A stretch of DNA of 64,000 nt from Linum tenue (taxonomy: Eukaryota; Streptophyta; Magnoliopsida; Malpighiales; Linaceae), in the NCBI GenBank assembly GCA_946122785.1, contig CAMGYJ010000002.1, positions 68,225,703 to 68,289,702 of the forward strand, in the 5' to 3' direction. The translations under genes were made by a program, and so were the position numbers. This document shows positions 47,084 through 59,279 of this stretch, piece by piece; the first letter of the stretch is position 1, and the number at the start of each line of letters is the position of its first letter. Under the pieces are notes generated by a model that did not search any database, was not told the origin of the DNA, and saw only the letters and a program-made list of their open reading frames with translations.

Positions 47084-49137
47084 TCATGGAGCAATCGCGA
47101 ACAAAGGCTGCAAACATAATTCGACCAACGAGAGGCTTTAGATTCTGACCTTAGAAGGGCAAATACTACCGAGAAAGAAGAAGAGAGGGGGTGTGATTAC
47201 CAGGTCAACACTAACTGGTTTCCCATCCTCTGCCAATATTTCAGTTATGGTTCCAGACTGATCAGCCTGTGAAGCGAGGGAAAAATTGGAACGATCAGTG
47301 TTATGAAAGGAGGATTTCCCAGGTGCCATGAACTCTAATGATTGACGAGAAGGACAAGCATACCTCGATTTCATTCATCAGCTTCATGGCCTCAATGATG
47401 CAAAGAACCTGTCCTTTCTGTACCTTATCTCCGACCTATGTAAAACGCACATTGATGGTTAAGAAAAAACCCTCATTACAACACAAACTTCAAAGAGTCC
47501 AGCCAAAGATAACTAATTTACCTTGACAAATGCCGGTTCACCTGGGGCTGGAGACCGGTAAAAGGTGCCAGCCATAGGACACTTCAATTGATGATGAGAT
47601 GAAGCAGGCTTTGCAGCTGGAGGAGGCAAGGCAGGTACTGATGATGCAGAAGCTGCAGCAGGAGCGGCGGGAGCAGCTGCTGGTTGTGGTGGCATGGCCT
47701 GTGGATAGGGAGGCTGCATCATCATGAAAGGAGAAGCAGCAGGAGCTGGCGGCTGTGGGAGAGCCTCCTTTTTCCTTATCTCTATCTCGCAGTCCAATTG
47801 CTTCAGTTTCAACTCCACAATGTCTCTCGAATCCACAAGTCTGCACATTAAGAAGGGCCATTAGTTCCAGCAAACATAGAAGGAAGCAACTTTCCTTCCG
47901 CCAAGTTGCATGGGACTCTACTTACTTGACCAAGTGTGACACTTGGGTCATGAATTCTGAAATCGATGCCACATCTGGAATTCTGGGTTCTGTAGTCTCT
48001 GCTTTCCCGTTGGATTCGGCGGTAACATCGGATTTGGTGTCCACCAAAGGTGTATGGTTCAAAGATTCCTTGGCAGTCACCTGGAATTTAAAAGCAGCAG
48101 ATGATGAGTGGCTTATTGGAAGCTATCTACTGCAACTCCTAGTCCTAGGAATGTACTAGCAACAAACAGGCTTACTTTAGCTTGCACCTGTGATACCAAA
48201 GATTCCCTCCGGCTAGGCCTCTGCACATAAAGCAGCACCATTCACATCATGTCAGTGAACAACAAACTGGAGAAACAGCATTCTAATGATAACAAAACAT
48301 TCTCTAACAAGCTCCAGAACTAAATTCAGATGCTTTAAGCTATAGAACAGTAAGCAGGGAACTCTGATGGGTTCAAAGGAGCTTCATAGAGGCAAGCAAA
48401 TTCTTCAACTAGTAGTTATCAGAGAAAATAGCAATTTCTTCCAAGTAACTCAATTCTTTCAAGTTTCTATCCATAAACTGAGAACTAGCTGATAGCCATA
48501 GAGGCATATAGCCCTCCCCTTGAAAACACCCCCACCTGTCAAACACGGCCAAACCTCTCCCATCAAGATCAAAGCTGAACCTAGAAGCTAGCTTAAGGTA
48601 TCCAAATCAGTTCAATCCTCATTTCATCCGACAACTGGAACACGACAACAACAAAAAAACAAACAATGAATACACACCAAACTCAGACTTAAATTGAAGC
48701 CTTGGACTAACAACAAGCATCCATCAAAGAGCTTAGAGTAAAGCCAAACTTAGCCATCCAGTTCAAAAAGGCTAGACTACATGCAGCAAATTGGATTAAG
48801 AGCAAAAATTTGCTTTCACATAGGCCAAATAACACCGAAATCAAAACTGCAACGGTGGAATTAAGGAAAAGGAAGAGGGGAGAAGGGAAATGGAGCTACG
48901 CTACAGCAACAGTATGTAAATGGTGATAAGATAGGAATTGGAAAATTAAAAATGGGAAGATGGGGAAGGGAAAATGACCTGAAAAGCAGAGAATGTGGAT
49001 CCAAGAGAGAGAGAAGAAGCTGGTTTGGAAGCACGAGGGAAGGCAATCCTGTTGGATTCCAAGGGAGCAGCTTGAGATGAGGGAAACCCAGAAGCAGCAA
49101 CGGTGGTTTTGGGGCAAGGAACGGAGATCGACGCCAT
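47084..49137 (-). CDS. BCCP: Biotin carboxyl carrier protein of plastid acetyl-CoA carboxylase, copy 1
   Basis: BCCP carries the biotin that shuttles carboxyl groups in the heteromeric acetyl-CoA carboxylase of plastids, the first step of fatty-acid synthesis. Exons (minus, in order) 48979-49137, 48176-48220, 47926-48080, 47522-47840, 47364-47435, 47201-47266 and 47084-47107 join in phase to 279 residues. A Ser-rich plastid transit peptide covers roughly the first 60. An Ala/Pro-rich hinge precedes the biotinyl domain. The EAMKLM motif has its biotinylated Lys at position 244. The last exon encodes only PLFAIAP. The first intron is long (758 bases). Its neighbour at 50363 is a tandem paralogue in the same orientation. 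Confidence 0.95.
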
Positions 49138-50362
49138 GGGAGCTGTTGCAGAGAAGTTCCCTTCAAGCAAACAGAGGATGAAGAAGCCGCCGAGATCCGA
49201 ACTGAATTAACAGTCCGGCCAAGTTGAGATTACAGAGATAGAGAGAAGGGAGTTCAGAAGAAATGGAAGGGTTTTTGTAAGGGAAATGCGGCGGTGAGAT
49301 CGAAGGAGGAATTGAGCGGCGAAGTTGGCGAGAGAGAGGAAACGCCAACTGGGTTATGGTTCTCTTGGACAGACGGACAATGGGATGAAGTAAAGTTTTT
49401 GGTTTTGTCTTTGTTTGGATGGAGCAGAGGCAGAGCTGTGTCGTCTCGTCGTGGGTCTGGGAGTGTTTTTCAAAGGCAGAGTTTCGATACTATCAATGTA
49501 GTAGTAGTAACCACAAGAGAGAGAGAGAGACAAAGAAGGAAGAAAAGTGGCGAATTGATGAATTGAATTGTGGGAATTAATTATTCGCCTCGTTTCACAA
49601 GTCTCTCACGTTGCCCTGTTTTTGGGTCTCAACTCTCAAAGTCTTAACTACCAACAACGGCCAACTTCACTTAACACCTTCCCCACCCACACAATTAGAG
49701 CTTCCTGGCTTCCAGCATTTCTCTCCAACGCCCCACATTTTCTAGCCGACCTCTTGCTTTCCTCTCCTTACCCTCAAATATTTCTTTGGTGATTCCGTTT
49801 CCCTTACTAGTCTTCTACTTAATCTTAAGAGGATGACAAAAGGATAGTAAAAAGACTTTCATTGCTTCCTAGTTCTCGCCACAAAATAAAATAAACTAAC
49901 TGAAGCGAAGTAAGGAACATAAAAAAAGAGAGGATCTTGATGCAACATATTCAATAGTGCTTTCACCAACAGCATCAGCTGAAGGTCTCACTTTAAACGG
50001 AATTTGATGCAAATTTTAAGATATGTTCTTCATCCATTTGTCTCTACTGATTTGGGAATCAGAAGCTATGTACACATGAAAAACTGTTTCAGAACTCTAG
50101 TTCACAACTGGGGAAAAAAAAAGTGTGTAATTTTACGTGATAAATTACCAAAATTTCACTCCAAAAACTGTTGTTCTTAAATAAAGTCTTCCGAGGCTTC
50201 TAGTACATTGCAATAGGAAACAAGTTTCCCCTGCATTGATAAAAAAAACAGGCTTATACTACAAGCTGCAAGCTCAGAATATGACTAGGGAAGTTCAACT
50301 TCTCAAAAGTTTCTTCAGTGCTGCTTGCCGCGGACAGAGGTGAGAAGTTCATCCGCTGTCCT
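49138..50362. other. Upstream region of BCCP copy 1 and 3' region of BCCP copy 2
   Basis: Contains GA-rich leader-like tracts near 49300-49560 belonging to copy 1, and the 3' UTR of copy 2 at the right. No separate gene seen. Confidence 0.55.
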
Positions 50363-52263
50363 TCATGGTACAATTACGAACAAAGGCTGCAACACAGACC
50401 CGGGAAACAAAAGCATTTAGAACTTGAGTTAAGATGGTATTGAAGTTTGTCTGATGGTGAGAAAGAGGGAGGTAATGTGATTTACCGTGTCCATGCTAAC
50501 TGGTTTCCCATCTTCAAGCAGAATTTCAGCTATTGTTCCAGACTTATCAGCCTATTGAATAAGTAGACACATATGTGAACATTAACATATACACTTCCTG
50601 TACCAAAGGAGATTCGTAGCATGACAAAAGGAAATACATACTTCGATTTCATTCATCAACTTCATGGCCTCGATGATGCAGAGGGCCTGACCTTTCTGCA
50701 CCTTGTCTCCTACCTGTAAAAGACAAGCGAAATTTTCTATACTGAAGTGATCTGGCAAAAACTTGTGTCTGTGTCTCGGAGCATAAGATGTAACCAATAA
50801 TAGGTGTTTACCTTCACAAATGGTGGTTCGCCTGGGCCCGGACAGCGATAAAAGGTTCCAGCCATTGGACTCTTCAGTGGTGGATGAGAAGACGAGCTAG
50901 TCTTTGCAGCAGGAGGCAAGCTAGGTGCTGAAGCTGGAGCTGCAGGAGCAGGAGAAGCTGTTGGTTGTGGCTGTGGTGGTGGTGCCATGGCTTGTGGATA
51001 TGGTGATTGCATCATCATGAAAGGAGCAGCAGGTGGCAAAACCTGTTTTTTCCTTATGATAAGTTCAAAGTCCATTTGCTTCAGTTTCAGCTCTGCAATA
51101 TCTCTCTTATCCACAAGCCTGCACATTGTACCTCACATTAACTTACGCAATTGCTTGCAGTGCAATGGGAACTTGTAATTAAACAGACAGGCAAGTTGAC
51201 AGGGATTTACTTGACAAGGTCTGCTACTTGAGCCATGCACTCTGACACCGTCGCTGCATCTGGAATTCTACCTTCAGGTTTGTTGTCTGCCGGAGGAGAA
51301 GAATTCGAAGATTCCTCAGCAGATAACTGGATATTAAGCAGCAGCAGCAGCAGCAATAGGCGAATCAACCAGTGCTTCAGGTGTAGCTAAATTAAGCATA
51401 CACAATCTTGCAAGAAGTTCACAACAAATACCTTGTTCGCTTGTGCGTGCACTTTTGTTACAGAAGCCAGCTTCTTGCTGGGCCACTGCACAAAGAACAA
51501 ACATGGTCATCCCACAATACGAACCAGCCGCTAGCATTTCGACTTGCGACAGGATTTCAACATTTGGGGGCAGGTAACAATGCCAATACAGATTTTCATG
51601 ACTCTAGTCTTAAGCTGCAAGAGTAGCAACCTGAACTCGCACTAACAGTAACAGATGCTGAACTAGCTAGCTAGCAATGGTAACCCCTTCCAGGCTTCCA
51701 CCCTGCCAAACCTTGACTAACAAAATGAACTTAACAGGAATTCACGATCTTTGAGCATAGCAGATACAAAACCATTCAGCTTCTCCTTATAAGTTGATAG
51801 CTAATGCAATGTATATCAAGCATATTCGTTTCAAAGCCCTCCCATTGGTGCAACATTGCTATCATTTATACCCATGTCAAGAATAAAAGTTTAATTTGGG
51901 GAAAACATAAAGTAAACATCTTTCTTTCTCGAAAGAACGTAATCCACCAGCGGCAATTCATGATCGCTGAGGGAGTGAGGGGAACAAATTGGGATCTACC
52001 CAATTGAATTCTTGAATCCCCATCTCAATTAATGTTGGCAAATGCCACCAAGCATAATTGAATTTTTCCAGTAAGAAAGGCGAAGGAGAGTGGGTGACCT
52101 GAAAACCAGAGAATGTAGGTCGGAGGGAGAAAGAGAGGGAAGGGTGGGAAACGATAGGGAAGGAGAGCCTCTGAGGTTGAGTTGAGTCCGGCGGTTGCGA
52201 CGGAATACGTGCAGCCGTAGCTACAGTGTTGGGTTTAACGCAGGGAGACGACGTTGATGCCAT
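50363..52263 (-). CDS. BCCP: Biotin carboxyl carrier protein of plastid acetyl-CoA carboxylase, copy 2
   Basis: Exons (minus, in order) 52099-52263, 51432-51485, 51211-51326, 50812-51118, 50642-50713, 50486-50551 and 50363-50386 join in phase to 267 residues. The exon-intron plan matches copy 1 exactly, and the last three exons have identical lengths. The transit peptide is quite different in sequence, the Pro/Ala hinge is shorter, and EAMKLM puts the biotinyl Lys at 232. The C-terminal exon encodes PLFVIVP. The start is the ATG at 52263; the frame upstream opens only with TTG. Both copies look functional, as in Arabidopsis, which keeps two BCCP genes. Exons 1-3 of this copy are duplicated again at 57281-58310. 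Confidence 0.95.
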
Positions 52264-53199
52264 TGCTGCCGGCAAGTTGAAAGTCAAGCCGGCCGGAACC
52301 TTTGAAGCAGGACAGAGCAGAGTTTTGGGAAGAAGAGGGAAGGCGTTGAAACTTGAGAGTTCCGAACTGAATTAACAGTCCGAGAGAAGAGGAGACGGAA
52401 GTGAGGTAGCGAGCCAGCTTGGTTGGGCTGGGGCCCAGCCCAACTCGATAAGGACCAAAATATATGTTACAGCAGTAAGCTACTCTGGATAGAATTATAT
52501 AATATTTATTTATTATTATAAAAATAGATGATTAATTGGTTTGGGCCCAAATGTAAACTCCAGTAGCCCACCAGTTGTCTAAGGGTGACGGCCCAATTAA
52601 ACGCTTTCTCTCCACTCCAGAATTAAACATTTTAGAAACTAAAAATAAGGGCATTTTGGGGAAAGTGTTGCTCATTGTTTGCAGTAATGAAGATAAGTGA
52701 AGGGCACTATAGTAATTTCCTCTACTCCGCGTTTTACCCGCGTTAATCATCTCATGAGGCGGTAACTCTGCACTATTAATAGCATTGTTGCCCGCCCATC
52801 TGCAACGGTTACTGTACTTTGGAAACTGGATTGGAGTTTTGACAGGGCTCGGCTAGAGGCGGTGGAGTGGAGAAGAGGGGTTCGATCGTTCGTTAAGCGT
52901 GTTCCTGATAATGTTTGCTTCGCGTTGGAGATTTTCAGTTTGGTAATTCCCTCGCCTGATTTCCTTCTGTGCCTCTTCGGAAAATTCGAAATCCCGATAA
53001 TGCTTTCTTCTTATTCTGCCGAATCTCGGCCGCCGAGAAAGGATTTTTCCGTTCAACCCGCAGTCCATGGAATTTCGTTAGGGTTTCGACATGATTAGCG
53101 CGGGTTAGGGTTTTTTGGTACTCGTGGTCGTCGCTCCGTTACAGGATGGGTTTTTGCGTGTTTCCGGAAATATGACGCGATCTGGGCTGGACCAACCTT
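52264..53199. other. Shared intergenic segment upstream of BCCP copy 2
   Basis: Probably holds the BCCP promoter on the minus strand. From about 52850 it may also hold the start of a plus-strand transcript running into the repeat array. The equivalent segment in unit B is about 58300-59280. Confidence 0.4.
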
Positions 53200-55560
53200 T
53201 CTCTGGTAGTGTTCTCAGAGTCCCTTCTTTTCTATGTTAAGAATTTGAATGGATGTGCATGTCGTTTGTTTCAGTCACTCCTTATTGCTTATTCAATGTC
53301 AATGATGCTTTTTCTTGATGTCCCTTATTGCTTATTCAATGGATGTGCATGTCGTTTGTTTCAGTTACTGCCTTGTACTTCTGGACTGATCATGATCAAA
53401 TTGTGGGTGTCGCTAGACAGTGTTTGCTCAATCCTTTCTATATGATAGATAGATTTAGAAAATACATGGTGCCTGTCTTTGATGCTTGTATGAAATTGGG
53501 TACGGTTTTGCCTTGGATTAAGATGATTAGTTACTCGCTCCTGTTGCCCTTTTGTCCCACTTCAGGTTCATCAGTCACGATAGTGTTTCATAAATGGGAA
53601 TTCCTTTGTGGAGTTCTAGAAGCAAACTTGAAAATGATTACTACATCATAGATAAACCCATCAATATCTGGTCACTGTCGGTTCAATGCTTATCTGAAAG
53701 CTGATTTGATATTGCTTATAATAAGTGATTGCCTTATTCTAGTTGCCCTTCTGCTCCACTTCAGTTGCCCCCTGTTCTGAACAGAAAATAGTATATGGAT
53801 TCCTAGAAGGGAACTTGAGAATGAGTACATGAATCCAGAAAAAACATATTGTCTATGTCCGTTCAATGCTTATATGAAAGTTGAGTTGGTGCTGCCTTAT
53901 AATAAGTGATTAGTACTCATTTTAGTTGCCCTTCTGCTCTACTTCAGTTGTGACCATGTTCTATAAATGAAAAGTTTGATATGGAGTCCTAGAAGGGAAC
54001 TTGAGAATGAGTACTACATCATTGATGAATCCAAGTTCATTGCTTATCTGAAAGTCGAGTTGGTGCTGCCTTATAATAAGTGATTAGTACTCATTTCAGT
54101 TGCCCTTCTGCTCTACTTCAGTTGTGACAATGTTCTATAAATGAAAAGTTTGATATGGAGTCCTAGAAGGGAACTTGAGAATGAGTACTACATCATTGAT
54201 GAATCCACGTTCATTGCTTATCTGAAAGTCGAGTTGGTGTTGCCTTATAATAAGTGATTAGTACTCATATCAGTTGCCTTTCTGCTCCAGTTCAGTTGTG
54301 AATGTGATCTGTAAACAGAAAGTACAATAGGGAGTCCTAGAATGGAACTTGAGAATGAGTACTAGATAGATAGACCCAGAAAATACCATTGATGATTAAT
54401 TACTCATGGAGCAGTAGGAGGGGACTTGCAGTGAGCAGTACATCATAGTCATTCAGTTAAATGGTTATCTTAAAGTTTCTTCTGGTTCTTACTATAGTGA
54501 AATGATCAGTTACTCATTCTAGTTGCCCTAGTTATGCAATTGTCAACTCTTAATATTCTTGGCGCGCCCTTACTGTTTGAGAAAGTAAGATTTCATGATC
54601 ATCGACTGATTCAAGTTGCCACTTATTGAGATGATCATTGGCTGATTCAAGTTGCCTTTTGCTCCCTTCAATCACGATAACATTCTGCAAGCTGAAAGTC
54701 TTGTGTGGAATCAGTCTTAGGTGAGACTTTTAAAATTAATACTAATATATAGTTACTTCTCTAGGAAGTCCGTACACCTAAAAAAATATGCTATACCTGT
54801 TGGTTCACTGTTGATCTGAAAGTTCCGTCCAGTTTTGCCTAATTATTGAGTCATCATGTACAGATGTACTCATTAAAGTTGCCCTTCAGCTCCCCCTTAA
54901 CGTTCATCAATTGTGATGCATTAACGTTTTTTTATGAATTCGTGAAGAGAACTTGAGAAAAAGATTCGAATGCTCTGGTTGTTTGTAACATTATCGAAAC
55001 ATCTAGTTGCCCTTCTGTTCCATGTCAGCTTTTCGTGAACTTAGGAAGATATCTTCAGTGTCAGTGTCTCGCTACAAAATCCAAAGATTACATGATAGTT
55101 CATGGTTTTTGTTTCATCTGACTGGAAAGTCTGTGTTGTTGCTTGATCTTGATCTGATATGATTTTCAATTTGTCGTTACCTTTCGGTTTCCCCTGAGTT
55201 CCTCTGGTTTATTAAGGTACTACTGTTTTCTGCAAGTTGAAACCCTTTCAATGTGTCCAACAAATAGCTCCAAGAAACCCTTTTAATAAGATGATGATGA
55301 TGATTAGTTACTCATTCCAGTTGCCTTCCTACTCCACTTCAGATTCATTAGTCGTGACAGTATCTTGCTAGCAGGAAGTACTTTATATAGTTCTAGAGGG
55401 GAACTCGAGAATGAATTGCACCATAGATAAAATCAAGAAAATACATTGGCCATGTCAGTTAAATGCCTATATGAAAGTCAGGTCCGATTTTGATCAGTTA
55501 TTCATTCTAGTGACTGTCTGGTGGCGGAAGAAACACGAATGATCTCCAAGTAACACGATG
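53200..55560 (+). repeat. Array of hairpin-forming repeats, block A
   Basis: Units of about 174-183 bases carry GTTGCCCTTCTGCTCCAC early and CTAGAAGGGAACTTGAG with AATGAGTAC about 60 bases later. Clear starts of the first motif are 53543, 53742, 53925, 54099, 54273, 54522, 54878, 55006 and 55320. In the unit at 54086-54189, 24- and 25-base arms pair with two small bulges around a loop of about 55 bases. Coding potential is absent. Strand is given by the motif only. Confidence 0.8.
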
Positions 55561-57277
55561 ACTTCTTGAACGACTTCCTTTCCCTACCATGCAGTTTCGA
55601 GGTTAGCTTCCTTAAAAGAAAGTCGTGAACTAGGAATTAGCAGCAAAAAGGAGAAAATCTTTTATGTTCTCCCTTTGTGATTCTGAAGTAATATTACTTT
55701 GTTCTGTCAAGTGACATTATCATTGATCGACGAAAGGATAAATATAATTTGTGGAATTGTGTGGCAGATCTAAAGTTTTTGGACTCTCTGTATTCAAAGA
55801 AAACTTTATGTTGTTGCTGCTAAAGGTACAATACTCTAGTTACTCGGTCTACTAGCAAAATTGTAATTGGAGCAAGAACCTGTCATATTCTTTTAGGTAG
55901 GAAGTTGGGTTGGCCTTTGAAATATGTACATGGTGGAAGAAAAAATAGACATGAAGGATCTCATTTGGCTTTTAAATATCAGTGTTTGAAATTTTAAACA
56001 TTCATGTTCAGAAATGGAAATATATACATGATGGGAGGTAAACTTCATTGATACGTTGAACCTTACTGTTTGAGGTAGTAAGATGTTTATTGCAAAGTTG
56101 TATTATATCCTGCCTTGTGAAGTCTAAATATGGTGCATCCATATTGCTAAGTCTGCTTACATCATTATTGTGCCCAGTCTATCTGCAAATGCTTGTTCCC
56201 CTTCTGCTCCCCTATTAAATGGATTCAAGTTCTCTCAACAGTAGTTCTTGATGTTCATTGTTCTGAAAATAGATTCTAACTGGTCACAAAGAACAAGAAA
56301 TCATGAGGCTAGCATACGAATGCATAGTTCCTACGATTTTTGATTGAATGGTCTTGGATTATCATGCATGTCTTCTGTAAAGTATCCCTGGCTAGTGCCT
56401 ACTGCCTACTTTCTTATCTGGTATATAGTTCCGATTGAGTGTTAGAAGCACACAATGCATAGTTCCTGTGAATTGTGATTAATTTTATGATTTGTGATTG
56501 AATGGTCTTGGATTGTTATGCATGTCTTCTGTAAAGTATCTCTGGCTACTGCCTACTTTCTTATCGAGTATATAGTTCCGATTGAGTCTTGGAAGCACAC
56601 AAATCCATAGTTCCTGTGAATTGTGATGGAATGGTCTTGTATTATCTATACATATCTTCTTTTACTCGTTGTCATGGATTATATATGCATGGCTGCCTTG
56701 GAAATATATAATTGGTACAGGGGAGTATTGACAGAATTTTTTTTGTTTATATTTAAAATATCGATGTTTAGAATTTGGAAATGTTCAAGTCTACAGAAAA
56801 ACCAGCAAGGTAACTTCATTTGGTTGAGTACTGTGCTATGGTCTAGCCTCTTTTGATTAGATGCCATAAAGCCAAAGCCAAAGCCAAATGCATATAACTA
56901 AACAGCTTGGAGGAACCACCAAAAACAACATCTAATAGCAAAGGCCACGATCGAAGGATCATGCCTTGTTCAGTCGTTCTGGAAGGATGAAGCACTGAAT
57001 ATTGACAGTTTGATTCAGGGATCTTGTTAGAACTTGGTTTATCTGAAGACTGAATATTGACATGTCCCTATGTATACGGATTTGAATGCAGAACATGTCC
57101 ACTCCAGTTGCTATTAATTTTTCACGATATGCCCATTTGGACCAGCCTTCTGCAAATATGATAACAAACAAAACGGCCTGAAGTTACTTCAGCATCAAGT
57201 CCTTAGGTGCGTAACTTTAGTCCTAGATTGCTTGTTTGGACATCATTTTTGTTCGGGAAAGATTTTGATCTTCAGCT
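55561..57277. other. Non-coding right part of unit A
   Basis: Contains an internal local duplication (about 56310-56420 and 56490-56620, sharing GTCTTGGATTATCATGCATG-like sequence). No gene is recognisable. Confidence 0.5.
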
Positions 57278-57280
57278 TTG

Positions 57281-58151
57281 CTGTCTGCAGGAGGAGAAGA
57301 ATTCGAGGATTCCTCAGCAGAGAACTGGAGTTTAAGCAGTAGTAGCAGCAGCAATAATAGGTGAATCAACCAGTGCCTCAGGTGTAGCTAAATTAAGTAT
57401 ACACAATCTTGCAAGAAGTTCACAACAAATACCTTGCTAGCTTGAGCGTGCACTTTTGTTACAGAAGCCTGCTTCCTGCTGGGCCACTGCACAAAGAACC
57501 AACATGGTCATTGCTACAATACGAATCAGCCACTAGCATTTCGACTTCCGACAGGATTTCAACATTTGGGGGCAGGTAACAATGCCAATACAGAAATCGA
57601 TAACTCTAGTCTTAAGTTGCAAGAGTAGCAACCTGAATTTGCACAAACACAAACAAAAACAAGTGTTGACCTAGCTAGCTAGCTAGCTAGCTAGTAAAGG
57701 GTAACCCCTTCCAGGCTGCCACCCTGCCAAACCTTGACTAGCAAAATGCATACTTAACAGAAATTCACGATCTTTGAGTATTGAGCAGATACAAAAGCAT
57801 TCAACTCCTCCGATCAAGTTGATAGCTAATGCAATGCATACCAAGCATATTGGTTTCAAAGCCCTCCCTTTGGTTCAACATTGCTATACACGCAATACAA
57901 ACGCCATGTCAAGAATAAAAGTTCAGTTTGGGGAAAACAGAAAGGAAAACATCTTTCTTTCTGCAAAGAACGAAATCCACCAGCGGCAATTCATGATCAC
58001 TGAGGGGAACAAATTGGAAATCTACCCAATTGAATTCATGAATCCCCAGCTCAATTAATGTTAGCAAATGCCACCAAGCAAAATTAAATTTTGAAGTAAG
58101 AAAAGGGAAGAAGAGTGAGTGACCTGAAAACCAGAGAATGTAGGTCGGAGA

Positions 58152-58220
<69 letters not shown>

Positions 58221-58310
58221 AAGGGTGGGAAACAATAGGGAAGGAGAGCCGCTGGGATTGGGTTGAGTCGGGCGGTTGAGACGCAATACGTGCAGCCGTA
58301 GCAACAGTGG
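57281..58310 (-). pseudogene. BCCP copy 3, truncated duplicate of exons 1-3
   Basis: Exon 2 (57433-57486) is intact with both splice sites. Exon 3 begins normally (SAEESSNSSPPADSK) but the homology stops at 57281, and exons 4-7 with the biotin site are absent. Exon 1 has lost the segment that holds the ATG in copy 2 and is stretched by a (CT)n run of about 33 repeats. No biotin carrier can be made. Confidence 0.92.
58149..58214. repeat. (GA)n microsatellite in the BCCP pseudogene
   Basis: About 33 GA dinucleotides where copy 2 has only GAGGGAGAAAGAGAGGG. In the minus frame it encodes a Leu-Ser run that is not a real protein feature. Confidence 0.95.
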
Positions 58311-58444
58311 CGGAAGCAGAGACAGAACAGAGTTTTGGGGAAGAAGAGGGAAGGCGTTTGAGAGTTCCGAGTCTTCTGATTTCCGATTTCCGAACTCTAT
58401 TAACAGTCGGGAGAAGACGAGAGACGGAAGTGAGATAGCTAGCA

Positions 58445-59279
58445 AAAAGAGCTAGTTTGGGCTGGGGCCCAGCCCAACTCGATAAGGACCAAAAAATATG
58501 TTACAGCAGACAGCAGGTAAGCTACTCCAGATAGAATTTTATTATTATTATTATAAAAAATGATGAAATTTGTCACAGCAAAATACTGTAATTAATTAGT
58601 TGGTTTGGGCCCAAATGTAAACTCCAATAGCCCACCAATTATGTGGTTTCTCTCCACGCAAAAAGTCAACATTTCGCAACCTAAAAGTAAGGGCATTTTG
58701 GTGAAATTACTGCTCATTATTTGCAGGCCACGAAATAGGTGGAGGGCATGGTAGTCATTTCCACCTGACTCCGCGTATTTTATCCGCGTTGATCATCTCA
58801 TGAGGCGGTAACTCTGCTACTATTAATAGAACCGTTGCCCGCGCTTCTGCAACGGTCACTATACTCTGGAATCTGGATTGGAGTTCTGAGAGGGCTGGTC
58901 TAGAGGCGGCGGAGTAGAGAATAGGGTTCGATCGGTTGTTCAGCGCGTTCCGTTCGTAATGTCTACTTGCTTTCGGTCTGTCAGAATTTTTTCATATGGT
59001 ACTTCCCTCTCCTGATTTCTTTGGTGGCGCTCAGGAAAATCCAGGATCGCAATATTATTTTCTTCTTATTCTGTCGAATGTTGGCAGCCGAGAAACGGTA
59101 TATCTGTTCGACCCCAAGCCTGTGGAACTTCGCTAGGGTTTCGATATGATTAGCGCGGGTCGGGTTTTTTTTGGTACTCGATGGTCATCGTCGCTCCGTT
59201 GCAGGTTGGGGTTTGCCTGTTTCCAAAAATATGACGCGATCCGGGCTGGAGCAGCATCCTTTCTCTTGGTATTGTTCTA
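58445..59279. other. Shared intergenic segment of unit B
   Basis: Counterpart of about 52430-53199. The conserved blocks GGCGGTAACTCTGC and GGATTGGAGTTCTGA suggest a retained promoter or leader, but no coding exon. Confidence 0.4.

Larger units (their letters stand above)
51283..57280. repeat. Segmental tandem duplication, unit A
   Basis: From inside BCCP exon 3 rightwards, the sequence matches 57281 onwards with an initial offset near 5,998. Shared landmarks are the ends of BCCP exons 1-3, the palindrome GGGCTGGGGCCCAGCCC (about 52428 and 58459), CTCATGAGGCGGTAACTC (52752 and 58797), and the hairpin-repeat array. Point changes and small indels are frequent, so the event is not recent. Confidence 0.88.

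Noticed and set aside
53200..55560. Box C/D snoRNA cluster as an explanation of the array
   Set aside because: TGATGA and CTGA words occur in some units but the first is not conserved (changed to TAGATAA and others), and C-to-D spacing is too short.
57909..58445. 178-codon minus-strand ORF with a Leu-Ser run
   Set aside because: It is the GA microsatellite and pseudogene exon 1 read through; it lacks the BCCP start codon region.
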